From NCBI GenBank assembly GCA_023105745.1, contig JALGQZ010000001.1, positions 69,291,991 through 69,355,990 on the forward strand: a stretch of DNA of 64,000 bases, read 5' to 3'. The position numbers and the translations under genes were made by a program. The notes below the pieces were generated by a model. That model ran no database searches and was not told the origin of the DNA. It saw nothing but the letters and a program-made list of their open reading frames with translations. Shown here one piece after another: positions 11,741 to 21,452 of the stretch. Origin of the DNA: Austropuccinia psidii (Eukaryota > Basidiomycota > Pucciniomycetes > Pucciniales > Sphaerophragmiaceae). Within the stretch, counting starts at the first letter, position 1, and each line of letters starts with the position of its first letter.

Positions 11741-11804
11741 ATGCAATGAAATAGGTGTCTTTTTATCTTGTTCTGACTCTGACTTTTTCTGTGTCAAGAA
11801 AAAA

Positions 11805-11816
11805 CTCTTGCTACCA
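11805..11816 (-). promoter_or_regulatory. Primer binding site of Copia-1
   Basis: The minus-strand sequence TGGTAGCAAGAG directly abuts the 5' LTR. It resembles the complement of a eukaryotic initiator-Met tRNA 3' end (…GCTACCA). The same 12-mer follows the Copia-2 LTR at 59545. The tRNA identity is an inference. Confidence 0.7.
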
Positions 11817-12384
11817 TGTAGTATATATATTGAGTGTTAAACTCTTCATTGCAAAACCATACAAAAGTCAGTAGCAGTAACTTTTAAACAGAAAAAACAC
11901 ATTGTGTAAGTGTGATTTGTTGTATTTACATGGATTAAATGATAGGTTATGTACCTCAAACAGTACATTAAATGTAATATATCACTAGACAAAAAATCTC
12001 TGACTGAAAGCTGGTTTGCCGAGGATACTACTAGCCGATTAGTCAGCATACCTAATTGTTAATATCTACCTTATAATTTGAGCTTGAATGAGAGTAATTA
12101 CCTCCACTAGTAATGGCTCTAGCTAATTCAGTTCTTGATTTTTACTAGCTAGTTCAATTATTAGTAGGAATGGTTTTTTTTGAATAACAGTATTTTATAT
12201 GATGATTAAATTACAAAAAGAATCTCTTAGCGATTAGAATTAATGGGAGAAAAAACTGGTCCCTCCTTCTCCTTCCTTCTTCAGCCTGGTCTTTAAATAT
12301 TGAATTGTTGACTGTATGCACATAGTATCTGTTGAGATCACAGATATGAACCTTAAATGCACAGTAAATTTCATAATGATGTCA
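11817..12384 (-). repeat. 5' LTR of Copia-1
   Basis: 568 bp, with TG...CA ends on the minus strand (TGATGTC ... ACTACA). It aligns throughout with 7058-7623, with many substitutions. Its outer side carries target duplication AACAA (12385-12389) and its inner side the primer binding site. Confidence 0.9.
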
Positions 12385-12389
12385 AACAA

Positions 12390-13234
12390 GTCCACCCTCC
12401 AGAGGGGAAATCTTTTCATTCCTTTTATGTGGTTGGGAGAAGAGGACCTTCCACCTTTTTTCAGGATAAAAAGGGAATTTACTCTTCTCAAAAGAGGAAT
12501 ATCAATTTTGCTCTTACATTCCTACATAGTAAAATGTTATACAGAAAATTATACTCTTGGAAAATAATCAGGTATAATTAAATTGTTAATTATTGGATTT
12601 ATTATTATAGTTAGCCAATTTATAATTACTCCATCCTTGGCTTTCAGAAGCACTCAACACCACTATAACCCTATGTTACATCCCCAACAACCTTTAATTA
12701 CTATTTCACTACTTTTATATTTGTCACAGTTACATTTAAAGCTTGTAAATAATATTTTATAGATTCATCATAGAATAATCTTGACATATGAAGTCAATTG
12801 CATGATTGTATGTATTAATATCTCTCTTTACCTTCCTTAGGAATGAGTATGCCATGATGTCCTGTGGTGCTACAGGCGCTCTTGGACAGAAAAACAAGAG
12901 TGGCCTGGCACTCAGCAATCAGGGAACTCACTTGGAAGAATCCAAAAGAATAAATAAAACAAAAATAAAGAATTGAATTTCTCTAAAAAGAATGCAAGTA
13001 CAAAGATGAAGTGTAATAAGAGAAATGAGAAGCCAGATGGCCAAAGAGCCAACCAAGTAAGTCCTTAATCACTGTTTCAACCTTCCAAAATGAACAATGG
13101 AATTAGTAAGGATATGACCACCAAATATCCATTGACAGGTGAAGAAAGAAAAGATAAAAGATGCTAAATGACTGACTTGATAATATCAGTATTCACTTGA
13201 CAAGAATGGTAAGATAAATAAAGATAAAATAAAA
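12390..13234. other. No gene recognised
   Basis: The sequence is AT-rich, with some better-mixed sequence at 12840-12960. Short open stretches on both strands at 12240-12580 show no family features. On its left side it continues the host sequence seen left of 7053. I see no repeats or terminal structures here. Confidence 0.4.
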
Positions 13235-14428
13235 TCAAAATATATTAATTAACTGGGGGAAACCCCCCAGGGTCAAAGGAGGCTGATATATGTGAAAAGC
13301 TGAGAGCTTGACTCCTTCAGGCTGACAGCTGGTCTGTATTGAATCCTTGAAGCTGTATTGACATCTTGATGAAGTGTTACCTTTCCAGATTGGGAAATGA
13401 ACTGTGTTGAATGATTTTTCCATGATGTATGATTGAAATACAGGTCTTGATGAATCCAGACTGTATTGAAATGAATGTGGTTGCCAAGTTGGATTGATGG
13501 AGCATTGACACTTAACAACTTGTTTGGAACTGCCTCTTGAATACACCTTAGGAATGAATTGACAGTATTCCCTTGGAGGGAATACTTGAAGTGAGAATAA
13601 CCAATGAATTCCTGATGGTCTCATTGGTCTTTGAGCAATTACACCTGCACTTGAGCCTTGATGGGTCCTCTGGAGGACATGACACTTTGGTGACTTATGG
13701 AATGTTGAATTACCCCTCTGATATTGACACCATTGAATTTCTGGTGAAAAAAGGTGCAGAATGGTGTATAACACCATTTATGACAATTTGAGTTGCTGAA
13801 GGGTGAAAGTGGCCAAAGGTCTTTGTGAGTGAAGTCAGGAGGATGAGAGTGAAGATTGGGTTTTGGCTGACTTCAAAGGTGAGAAGGTGTTTCTGGGTGT
13901 ATTGGCCAATTTTGGGTTTCTGGACAAATACAGCTTATACAGCTTTAAAACTGTATTTGCGCAAAATGCGCAAAAGTGCACAAAATGCACAAAACTGGCA
14001 ATTAAGCCCCAAAAGGCCTGATATGGCCTTTTGGACATATTTCCCATAATACATGGGAAAATGGCATATACAGCTGAATACAGAAAAAATGCGCAAACTG
14101 CGCAAAGTGCGCAAAAGTGTGCAAAATGCGCAAAACTGTATTTAAAGCTTAAAAAGCCAAATACAGGCTTTTGGGCTGTATTTTCCCTGTTGACTGGAAA
14201 ACACCTGAAAGTGCCCAAAAGCAGAGAATTTCCTGGAAAGGCCTGATGATAGTGAAGGGGCCAGGTTGGCCCCAGGAGCAAAATGACCATAAAAGGCCAG
14301 AAAAGATGAGAGGGCCAATTTGGCCAGTGATTATGTATATGGCCAAATTGCCATAAGATTGATATGGCACTGATGTGCCATATGGAGTCCAGGAGGGTAA
14401 TTGCCATGGTTGTGACATGTGGCAACAA
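13235..14428 (-). pseudogene. gag: Gypsy-C-like gag fragment
   Basis: The minus strand carries a diverged second copy of the Gypsy-C gag 5' half. Shared words include QRTHQGSSAGV and PTWQPHSFQYSLDSSRPVF (compare 549-1109), the ATAACACCATTTATGAC-like block before the gag core, and the GGCCATATTGGCC-rich stretch toward 14400. Frames change at least three times. Neither an LTR nor pol is attached on either side, so it is a truncated remnant. It abuts a copia gag remnant at about 14440. Confidence 0.65.
13955..14145. repeat. GCGCAAA-type short tandem repeats
   Basis: There are two clusters (about 13958-14008 and 14086-14140) of near-decamer words of the form GCGCAAAATG/GTGCACAAAA/CTGCGCAAAG. They contain most of the CG dinucleotides of this otherwise CpG-poor stretch. 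They lie inside the Gypsy-C-like gag remnant. Confidence 0.65.
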
Positions 14429-14444
14429 ACTTTTTATGCTGGCA

Positions 14445-14940
14445 ACCTGGCAATATCAAACAAGATATTTCAGAATTCTTCAATGTACTCTTTTATATAG
14501 ATATTAAATAAAGGGCAATGCCATCTTGGTTTGTGATGGTTCGCAATGCAATTTTTTTTTATATTTTTCCAGAGGGCCTTGGCATTTTCAATGTTAATGG
14601 CATATACTACTCTAACAATGATATTGTCATGTAGTCTGCTTTGATAAGGTTGTACTGCTTCAATGTTTCATTGATTACAGTTACTGATTGTAAATGCATC
14701 AAAATTAAGTGGTCCATCACAGTTTCAAATACCTCTGAGTGCTCTGGAAGACAATTTGACATCAATCAAGATTCTCCAAAGTGCAAAATTTTGTCCTTGC
14801 AGGATAGGTGCATATGTTATTTCTCTCCCAGTCTTTTGTGGCATGTTGTTCAGTCTTTTTATTTGTTGAGTTTGAGCAATTTTAAACTTTAAATCTGTGA
14901 ATTTCAACAAACTGGGAGTGATATTGTCAATGCAATGGAT
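14445..14940 (-). pseudogene. gag: Copia gag N-terminal remnant
   Basis: The minus strand from about 14940 reads LLKFTDLKFKIAQTQQIKRL, then ILQGQNFALWRILIDVKLSS, the (L)xGxNFxxW motif of copia Gag. It continues after a TGA through CDGPLNFDAF, VVYAINIENAKALWKNI and IKEYIEEF to about 14445. Stops are TGA three times. There are no flanking LTR, protease or integrase sequences, so this is an isolated 5' fragment of a copia unlike Copia-1. It meets the gypsy gag remnant at its 3' side. Confidence 0.65.
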
Positions 14941-17400
14941 AGAAGAAAGATAAAGATCAGTTAAAACAGCAGTACCTTAAGAATGAACAACTAAAATAGA
15001 ATAACCTATATCAAAAATAGTACATGCTTTGTCTAGACTTGCGCAAATATGATCTTAACTGATCATTAGTACACTGTAGTTCAAAACAGGATGATTGTGA
15101 TACAGACCTCGCAACACTTGTTAACAATTTGCAATATGAAATATAAGCTCAAACTCTACGTATATCTTAACAGCACACACTACATCAAATGATTAGTAAA
15201 CAGATTTCTTTAGATATTTTAGCGAAATAAAGACAAACCAAAGTGTGTCGAGCGTAAGTGTAAAGAAAGATTTAAAGTAAAATGATGAAATATGTATAAG
15301 GAAATTGACTGAATAGAATCTATTCTTTCTACTGTACTAGGACGTGCTCTCATATATTCTACTATGCTCTCAAACCCTCGGTGTAACTTACACACCTTAT
15401 GAGTATTAGCTTAATTACACGCGTTTTAGTGCTTAGCACTATTTTCCTTCTGGATTAGCTGCTCTCAGACTGGGAGAGAATGTTTCTCTGAGCATAAAGA
15501 ACTACTTTGGGTAAACCGCATAAATCAAAAACAAATCGTATTTTTGATGATACGCCACGTTTTTGGTTCAGTCAAAAAGTCACTTACGGGAAAGGTCAGG
15601 TCAACTTGATAACAAAAGTTGCTTTCAGAGTAAGTTGTCAGAACGCATACTTCAGTCAAAGGCTTAATGACTATAACGAGAGGGTGATGTTTCGTGATCA
15701 CACTGAATCAATTGAAGCAGTAGGATAGCAACATGCTATAGTTTGTCGTCGGAATAGAACTGATAAAACGCAACATCAAATTTATTTTCTAAGGAGAGGC
15801 TTAGAAGCTTCCAGAGTAATTTTGCAAATGAAGTTTTCTTACATATCTTGAAAATAATCTCAAATATGATTTTTTTTTCTTTGAGGGAAGAAATATTGCA
15901 GGTCGAGGCAGACATAAATAAAAAGCGATAAAAATTGAATTCTCATTTGATAAGCAGAAATTCTATGTATGTTTCGAATTTCGTTATAATTAAAATAATT
16001 GCTCATCCATAATATTTGGGAAGCCCAACACAGATGTGCTAAGTCCTTTTGGTAGAATTTGGTATTTTCAAGCCCAAAATTGATTTCCAAGTGATCCCGC
16101 TATTTGATTGCGTATCTCCGCTTCTTGCAGGTTTAAACATTTCGTTCATGCAGGGTGATCATCACCGCCGAAGCCGTATGACGCCTGAAAAGGGGATAGT
16201 GCCGTCTGTGACGGAGTTATACTTTTTTAAATTCAACACGAATTCTAGTCACCTGTCAACGCCTATCCGTCGTGAAACTCAAAGAGAAACCTACCGTTGT
16301 GCGCCTGGTGGGCTGGTGGGCGGTATCGGAGGACGTAAGGATGCAGCTAGGGTCGGAGAAGCGCCTGGATGTGGATGTAGTTGAATCAGCCTAGAGCAGA
16401 TTTTTAGCTCACTTTATTTCACTGACCGAGAAATACAAGGAAGGCCAAAAGAAGGAAGTGCTTGTCTGATCGATGTTGCATGTCGGCTTTACTCCAAGGT
16501 AAACTGTGCAACGTACACAAGAGGGACCCGATGGGAATATATAATCACCCAGGATGGTTGATGGCTCCTCGTCGGACAAGCTGCTTCCTTTTAGCGTACG
16601 TGGATGCAACAAAGAAGCGGTATGAGCAAGAAGGCGTTTTCTCATCACGCCAAGACCAGAAGTAAGCTTCTTGTGCAATTTGCTACAATTAACCTCCATC
16701 AACTCAAGAGGCGTCTTGATTGCTTCCCATTCGATTCTTTTCTCATCTCCAACATCTGTTTACAGCAAATCAAATCCACTTACCTCTACCGTGATCAATC
16801 TTAGCAAGAATACCGCACAGTGCCCTACAATTTTGGCAAACTAGACCACATTTTTATTAACAGTATCATTACATTAATGCGTCCTGGCTCCTAAGCCACT
16901 GTACACAACACGGCACACTCTTGTAGAGACACAAGCTGAGGAGTAGGCGAACTGCACTTTTTGCTTCTCCCCAGTCGGATTTTTCGGGATAGCCCAATCT
17001 TATGAGCCCAGCTTGTTGACGATCCAGTCTCCCAATTGTTCAAGTTGATCACTGACAATATCCCGTTACCGCTACCGTATTGACGCACTGAGTTGAAACT
17101 GACAGGACACATAAATCCCTGAATTTCTCTTAACTTCCAGTTCTTATGAGGAGGCCCGTTCAGCCGAAAGGTCGACTGCAGGTGTGAAGGAAAGCCAAGT
17201 TCCGACGTCGCATCTACGTTACTAAGCTCGGGGTTCTGAATGCATGTTGTGACTCGTCTATAAATAGTATAGGAATCTCAATTGAAGAAATAAATAACAT
17301 TTAAGAATTTGAATTATTAGAAAATATTTAAACAAAGATTTGCTCTGGAAAAAGAGTGTAAATATACATTACTGAACATTAAAATGCATTACTATGAGAA
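14941..17400. other. Unassigned stretch with higher GC and CpG; no gene recognised
   Basis: This stretch differs by eye from all neighbours. It contains many CG dinucleotides (for example around 15500-15720, 16160-16380 and 17160-17260) and looks less AT-biased. Open frames exist, for instance 16150-16384 plus (ending GGLVGGIGGRKDAARVGEAP), 16409-16702 minus and 16891-17112 minus, but none shows a motif I recognise, and several overlap on opposite strands. It may be unique host sequence, such as a gene with introns or a decayed gene, or an element I do not know. No tRNA cloverleaf or terminal repeats were found. Confidence 0.35.
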
Positions 17401-17460
17401 AGCATGAGAATATGATTAGAAAGATAAATTGAAAGCAAATTTCCTTCCATGGAATACTTC

Positions 17461-17476
17461 TTAAGGCTGCCGCCTG
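17461..17476 (+). repeat. hAT left terminal inverted repeat
   Basis: TTAAGGCTGCCGCCTG pairs with 20199-20214 with a single mismatch at position 7 and lies just outside the transposase 3' end. Confidence 0.7.
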
Positions 17477-17681
17477 GCACCGGAAAAGAGGGGAAACCCC
17501 GTGGGATTCCCATTTAGGAATCGGGGACGGGGCCAGTACTTTTGGTGATCTTACATCGGGGCTCAAATGGTAACGGTACATGAGGAAGGCTGGACCCTGC
17601 CAAAGTCCCCAAATGGAGGGCAGCACAATAATTCAAGCTTTAAATTACAAGAAGATGAAAATAATAAGAGCTAAAAATAAT

Positions 17682-19128
17682 CTAATCTTGACAGTAAATG
17701 GGCCCAAATGTACAAGCCCAATCTTTTACATATGCAAGTTGTTCAACATGCATTGAAGAAAGGGAAGCTTGTTGGTATGTGAGTATCTTGCGTCCACATG
17801 AGAATACCCGCTCCAAAGGGGCACTGGTTGCGGGGATTGAGAGGAACTTGCAGGCCATCTGGGTAAGTGTTGGAAAGATTGTACCTCTAGATTTCCAAAA
17901 TAAGAGAATGTCAGTTGACTTGACCTCAGGAGGCTCAGCAAAGAACCGCTGTAATTCAGTTTCCAATGAGTTGCTATCTGGAGTTGATGAGGTGTACAGC
18001 TCATCAAATAAGCCAGCCGTTGGGATGTTTTGTGTGTTGTTGGGCAAATCAGATGGGGCAGTGAAGTGTTTCTTGGCTTCATCTTGAAAAATTTTGGCCA
18101 GATGATTTGTTGATGTGCCAAAATGAGCCAAAGTTGCTTCATGCAAAGCAAAAAAGTTGAGTTTGAAGTGAGGATCGAGAATTGTTGCACAGACCACTGG
18201 GGTCTTGCGGAGCAGAATTGTGAGGTATTTTGTGAGCTTGTTTGTGATTGCATTGGAAGCAGGTTTGATTGGTCTCACATCATACTGGTCGCATGCCTAT
18301 ATGTGAGTGATGGTGTTAGACATTTTAACATTAATAAGAACTTGAGTAGACCTTTACTTACCTGACATATCCGCTTAATTAATAGGATATAAAGTGGCAG
18401 AGCATGATTTATGGTTGGGTAGGTGGAACCACATATAATTTTTGTGGCTTTGTAAAGTGGGTGAAGAAAGTTGAACATGAAAGTAAGCTTTTCCCATTCA
18501 ACTGGGGAAACCCAATATGATTGCATGTTGGCCGGGCTACAGTACTGGTCATATGCTTCTCGGAGAGATGATGCTCTCTAAAGCATCTTGTATGTTGAAT
18601 TCCAACATGTACACACATGAGTCAAAAGAGTAGTTGCATTTGAAGGTTTCTCTACATCATAAATTAGCTTGACTGTTGTTACAAACTTTTCTTACCTTTG
18701 AGGACTATGCCGTAAATATGAGCCCAATCGAGCCACTCGTGAAATTATTGAGTCATACTTCACTTGTAAGCCATCAGGGGGGTGACAAGACTGGCAATCA
18801 AAATTGGGGCAGGAAGGTCTTCATCTTCTGGAGTGGTAGCAGAAGTTGGCCCATCAGCAAGTGACCTCAATCCACCACGTGCTGCAAGATGAAGCACGTG
18901 TGCCATGCAGCTGATTGTGTTGGTTGAAGAGGTGAATGTTGGGCATTGTTTCTCTATTTCTTGTTCCATTTGTTGGTTGACTGAAGCATTTCCGGCTGTT
19001 ATGCAAATAACTGCATCATCCAAGCTGTATTGCTTCAATATGCTAAGGAAGTTGTTTGCAAGTGATGGACTAGAGTGATCCCCTAAAAAAAACGCGGTCA
19101 GTATCAGATGACAACAATGCATATCCAA
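17682..19128 (-). pseudogene. hAT transposase, catalytic and dimerisation parts
   Basis: The transposase would cut and paste the element. The segment 18760-19128 carries GDHSSPSLANNFLSIL, then ITAGNASVNQQM, the usual TDNASNN catalytic block with its Asp replaced by Gly, and SCMAHVLHLAARGGL. The segment 18275-18526 holds the middle region (VEWEKLTFMFNFLHPLYKAT, STYPTINHALPLYI). The segment 17682-18278 holds TILDPHFKL and the C-terminal hAT dimerisation domain, DILLFWKSRGTIFPTLTQMA followed by SAPLERVFSCGRKI. Frame breaks at about 18275-18280, 18409-18620 and 18760 separate the parts. The missing Asp and the breaks indicate a dead gene. Confidence 0.85.
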
Positions 19129-19129
19129 A

Positions 19130-19899
19130 AATAGACAAAACCTTCTATTTTGCTTAGTCCTAGAAAAAGGGAGGTGAGCTTAAAGTCGTCATCAATAAAA
19201 TTTCCAGTGACAGCCATATAGGCTGTCACATTGGGACTAGTCCAGGTATCAGTTGTAAAGGAGAGTTTTTTTTATTTCTTTGTGCACAACTGGTGAATAT
19301 GCTGTTGATGAAATAGTTTTTTTTGATAAATGTGAGGTGAGGGCTGTACAACAAACTAAAATGTTGAGAATGGTTGGATTTCACAATTCAAGCAGGGCCT
19401 TAAATGATGAAGATTTGGTTATGGAGAGGGGAAGGTTACAATTGGTGATAAAATAAACAAGGGCTGTTTTTAATGTTTCCAATTATAAGCCCTGAAAAAA
19501 GAAAAGATAAGCGTATAAATGCTTAACTTTGACTAAAAGCAGCAAAAACAAAATTACATACCTTTTTCACATGGGAGCACATAATGTACTTGTCAAGGCC
19601 AGGCTTTATTGGCTGGTTTATTGCTTGAAGTTTGGGATTTGTCATACAATGTCAAGCATTGAGGTGATCACTCATGGACTTTGTACTTCCTGTTTGATCA
19701 CACTTCAATCTCTTCTTGCAGCCTCTTCCACCTTGATCCAATATGTTACATTCAAAATACTTCTCATCTACCACTTAAAAGTATGACCACACCCATGATT
19801 GTTTTGGGTTGGGTGGTGCTGCACTAACACTTGGCCATGTTGCATTATCAGAGTCACTTGAAGTCGTTGGTTGTGATATTGGTCCAGAGCCAGAAGACA
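19130..19899 (-). pseudogene. hAT transposase N-terminal (BED-type zinc finger) region
   Basis: The ATG at 19897-19899 begins MSSGSGPISQPTTSSDSD, a Ser/Thr-rich leader. PNPKQSWVWSYF follows, which resembles the start of a BED zinc finger, and the frame stops at 19775. Downstream the frames are broken. Near 19210-19245 the minus strand reads a segment like TAYMAVTGNFIDDDFKL, typical of the first catalytic region of hAT (the D before W/T). The N terminus is placed by the ATG and the family layout. Moderate confidence. Confidence 0.55.
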
Positions 19900-20198
19900 T
19901 AATGTAATTTATGTTGGGGGATGAAGCAATTAAGAGAAAAAAAAGAAAGGTTATAAGAGATTTAGAAGAGAGGAAGAGAAAGTCCCCCTGAGAGGGTATA
20001 AATATTGATGACAAAAAGTGGGAGGTGAAGGAAGGGTACAAAATTTGACAAAACCAAGTAGAATATAAGCCCCGGCCTCCCCTCCCAACCCCGGGATACA
20101 CTGGAGGGAATCTACCAGGGTCAAAAATGTGGATTGAATTTCCCCTAATCTCCAAAGGGGATGGTGAGCGGGTTGGGCCAAGGAGCCAGGGATTTCCA

Positions 20199-20214
20199 CA
20201 GGCGGCACCCTTAA
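20199..20214 (-). repeat. hAT right terminal inverted repeat
   Basis: Inverse of 17461-17476 with one mismatch; about 300 bases outside the transposase ATG. Confidence 0.7.
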
Positions 20215-20379
20215 TAAGGCTGCTACATACTTTACAGAGATTTGTTATTCTTGTGAGCAGGAGATTCACCAATGAGGTTATTCATTGTGTTCCTCATTAG
20301 TAAATATATATTATGTACAAATGTAGTGGCTTGTGGTTGTGCAGTTGAGTAAAATCTAAGGTGCACGTCCATAACACCC
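20215..20379. other. Short spacer between hAT element and LINE
   Basis: AT-rich sequence with no feature seen. The change to the C-rich LINE leader occurs near 20375-20385. Confidence 0.4.
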
Positions 20380-20599
20380 CCCTTCTCAGCTGAGAAAAGC
20401 ACAAGCATACAAGAGGAGTAGCCAAGCAGGGGCTTTTCAATTCAACCACTACCTCACCACCCTCTGCACAGCACAACCAAACCCAACCTATCAACCCCCA
20501 TCCAAAACCTCATCCTGACACTCTCTGATCTCTTTCCTCTCTCTTTTCCACTCACCATCACGTCGTTCTCTTGTATCTACTCTTTAAAACTTGCAATTT

Positions 20600-21127
20600 A
20601 TGAGCCCTAGCGCAGCACATTCAAAACCCCCTCCCTCACAGCTCTCCCTACTGATGAACCCATTGCCAGACCCTCCTGACGAGAATGATCATATGATCTC
20701 CCCTCAAATCTACAAAGACAAACCTGATTTTTTCAACTCGACTAAAATTCAAACAGACGTGAAAAACATGATACTCAACAAAATAAACGACCTAAAAAAA
20801 CAATTAACCCAATGGAGCCTCCCTTCAGACCTAAAAAGACTCCTAAACAGAATCTGTGAGAAAGTTGAGTCCTTAGCAGAAAAACAAAACAAAATGGACA
20901 AAATGATAAAAACTATGCTTAGCCGACTAGATTTCCTCAAAAGCCACCCAGCCAACAAACAACAAGAGGTACACATAAGCCTCAACAGCATAGAAAAAAC
21001 TAACACTACTCCTCTGTCGTTTGCAGAAGTCATTTCTGCCATGAACACCCCTAGACCAAATAAACCCACAACAATGGCCCAACCTCCAATCACCACAGAA
21101 CAGAACAGATTCAAAAAATCAGCATAG
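20600..21127 (+). pseudogene. LINE ORF1, N-terminal part
   Basis: The ATG at 20600 (MSPSAAHSKPPPSQLSLLMN) is the first after the pyrimidine-rich leader. The product is Pro/Ser-rich at the start. A probable coiled-coil follows (DVKNMILNKINDLKKQLTQW ... ICEKVESLAEKQNKMDKMIK ... MLSRLDFL), suited to ORF1p self-association with element RNA. A Thr/Pro-rich stretch follows to a TAG at 21125-21127. ORF1 then continues in another frame, so a frameshift lies at about 21120-21140. No zinc knuckle is present here; it lies beyond the Gypsy-B insertion. Confidence 0.65.
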
Positions 21128-21135
21128 TCATCTGA

Positions 21136-21452
21136 ATGAAGTGTGGAGTGACCAAGCCTTTTTCAGGCAAAAAAACACAAGAATCCTACAATAAAGTGAA
21201 CAAAGCGCTAATGGAAGTCAATGCTAAGCAAGACAACAACCTGATCCAAATCAAAGCCATCATCAAGTACCCCTCAGGAGATGTTAGACTTTTCACCCAA
21301 ACCAAAGGGGAAGCCAAATGGCTACTGGAAAATAGGGCTACGTGGACTCATATAGCAGACCCAGTCTTTGTAACATCACCCACTTCTTACCCAGTAATAG
21401 TGCACTCATGCCCCACTTTTTTAGACTTTGAAGACAAAATTTTCAAGAAGGC
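21136..21452 (+). pseudogene. LINE ORF1, middle part up to the Gypsy-B junction
   Basis: The open frame KCGVTKPFSGKKTQESYNKV ... DNNLIQIKAIIKYPSGDVRL ... TQTKGEAKWLLENRATWT reads like an RNA-recognition-type ORF1 domain; the pattern IKAIIKYPSGDVRLFTQTKG resembles an RRM beta strand. It ends in FLDFEDKIFKKA, where the Gypsy-B LTR starts. The frame is shifted relative to 20600-21127. I am confident that it belongs to the LINE because of position, base bias and the continuing text at 40732. Confidence 0.65.

Larger units (their letters stand above)
7058..12384 (-). mobile_element. Copia-1: complete but decayed Ty1/copia LTR retrotransposon
   Basis: Both LTRs are present (7058-7623 and 11817-12384). 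The 5-bp target duplication AACAA lies at 7053-7057 and 12385-12389, so this is a single undisturbed insertion of 5327 bp. Minus-strand order is LTR, tRNA primer site, gag, protease, integrase, reverse transcriptase, RNase H, polypurine tract, LTR. Integrase precedes reverse transcriptase, which defines copia rather than gypsy. Coding regions carry many stops and frameshifts. The LTRs differ at many positions, so the insertion is old. Confidence 0.92.
17461..20214 (-). mobile_element. hAT-superfamily DNA transposon, inactive
   Basis: The terminal inverted repeats are TTAAGGCTGCCGCCTG (17461-17476) and its inverse with one mismatch (20199-20214). Between them a minus-strand transposase shows the hAT dimerisation domain. 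Length is 2754 bp, usual for hAT. The 8-bp flanks (AATACTTC left, TAAGGCTG right) do not match, so the target duplication is lost or the true ends differ by some bases. Stops and frame changes make it non-autonomous today. Confidence 0.78.
20380..21452 (+). mobile_element. LINE (non-LTR retrotransposon), 5' part, interrupted by Gypsy-B
   Basis: The plus strand has a C-rich leader (20380-20599) and then ORF1. ORF1 text breaks off at 21452 within ...EDKIFKKA and resumes at 40732 on the far side of Gypsy-B, leading to the zinc knuckle and ORF2. Strand composition (C well above G) is the same in both halves, which supports one original element. The exact 5' end is not marked by a target duplication that I can find. 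Confidence 0.78.

Noticed and set aside
16049..17112. Possible host genes in the GC-richer stretch
   Set aside because: Open frames overlap on both strands, have no recognised motif and no clear splice structure. The region is kept as unassigned instead of being called coding.
17698..18253. ORFs overlapping the hAT transposase on the plus strand and in another minus frame
   Set aside because: The frame at 17682-18278 holds the hAT dimerisation domain; the others lack motifs.
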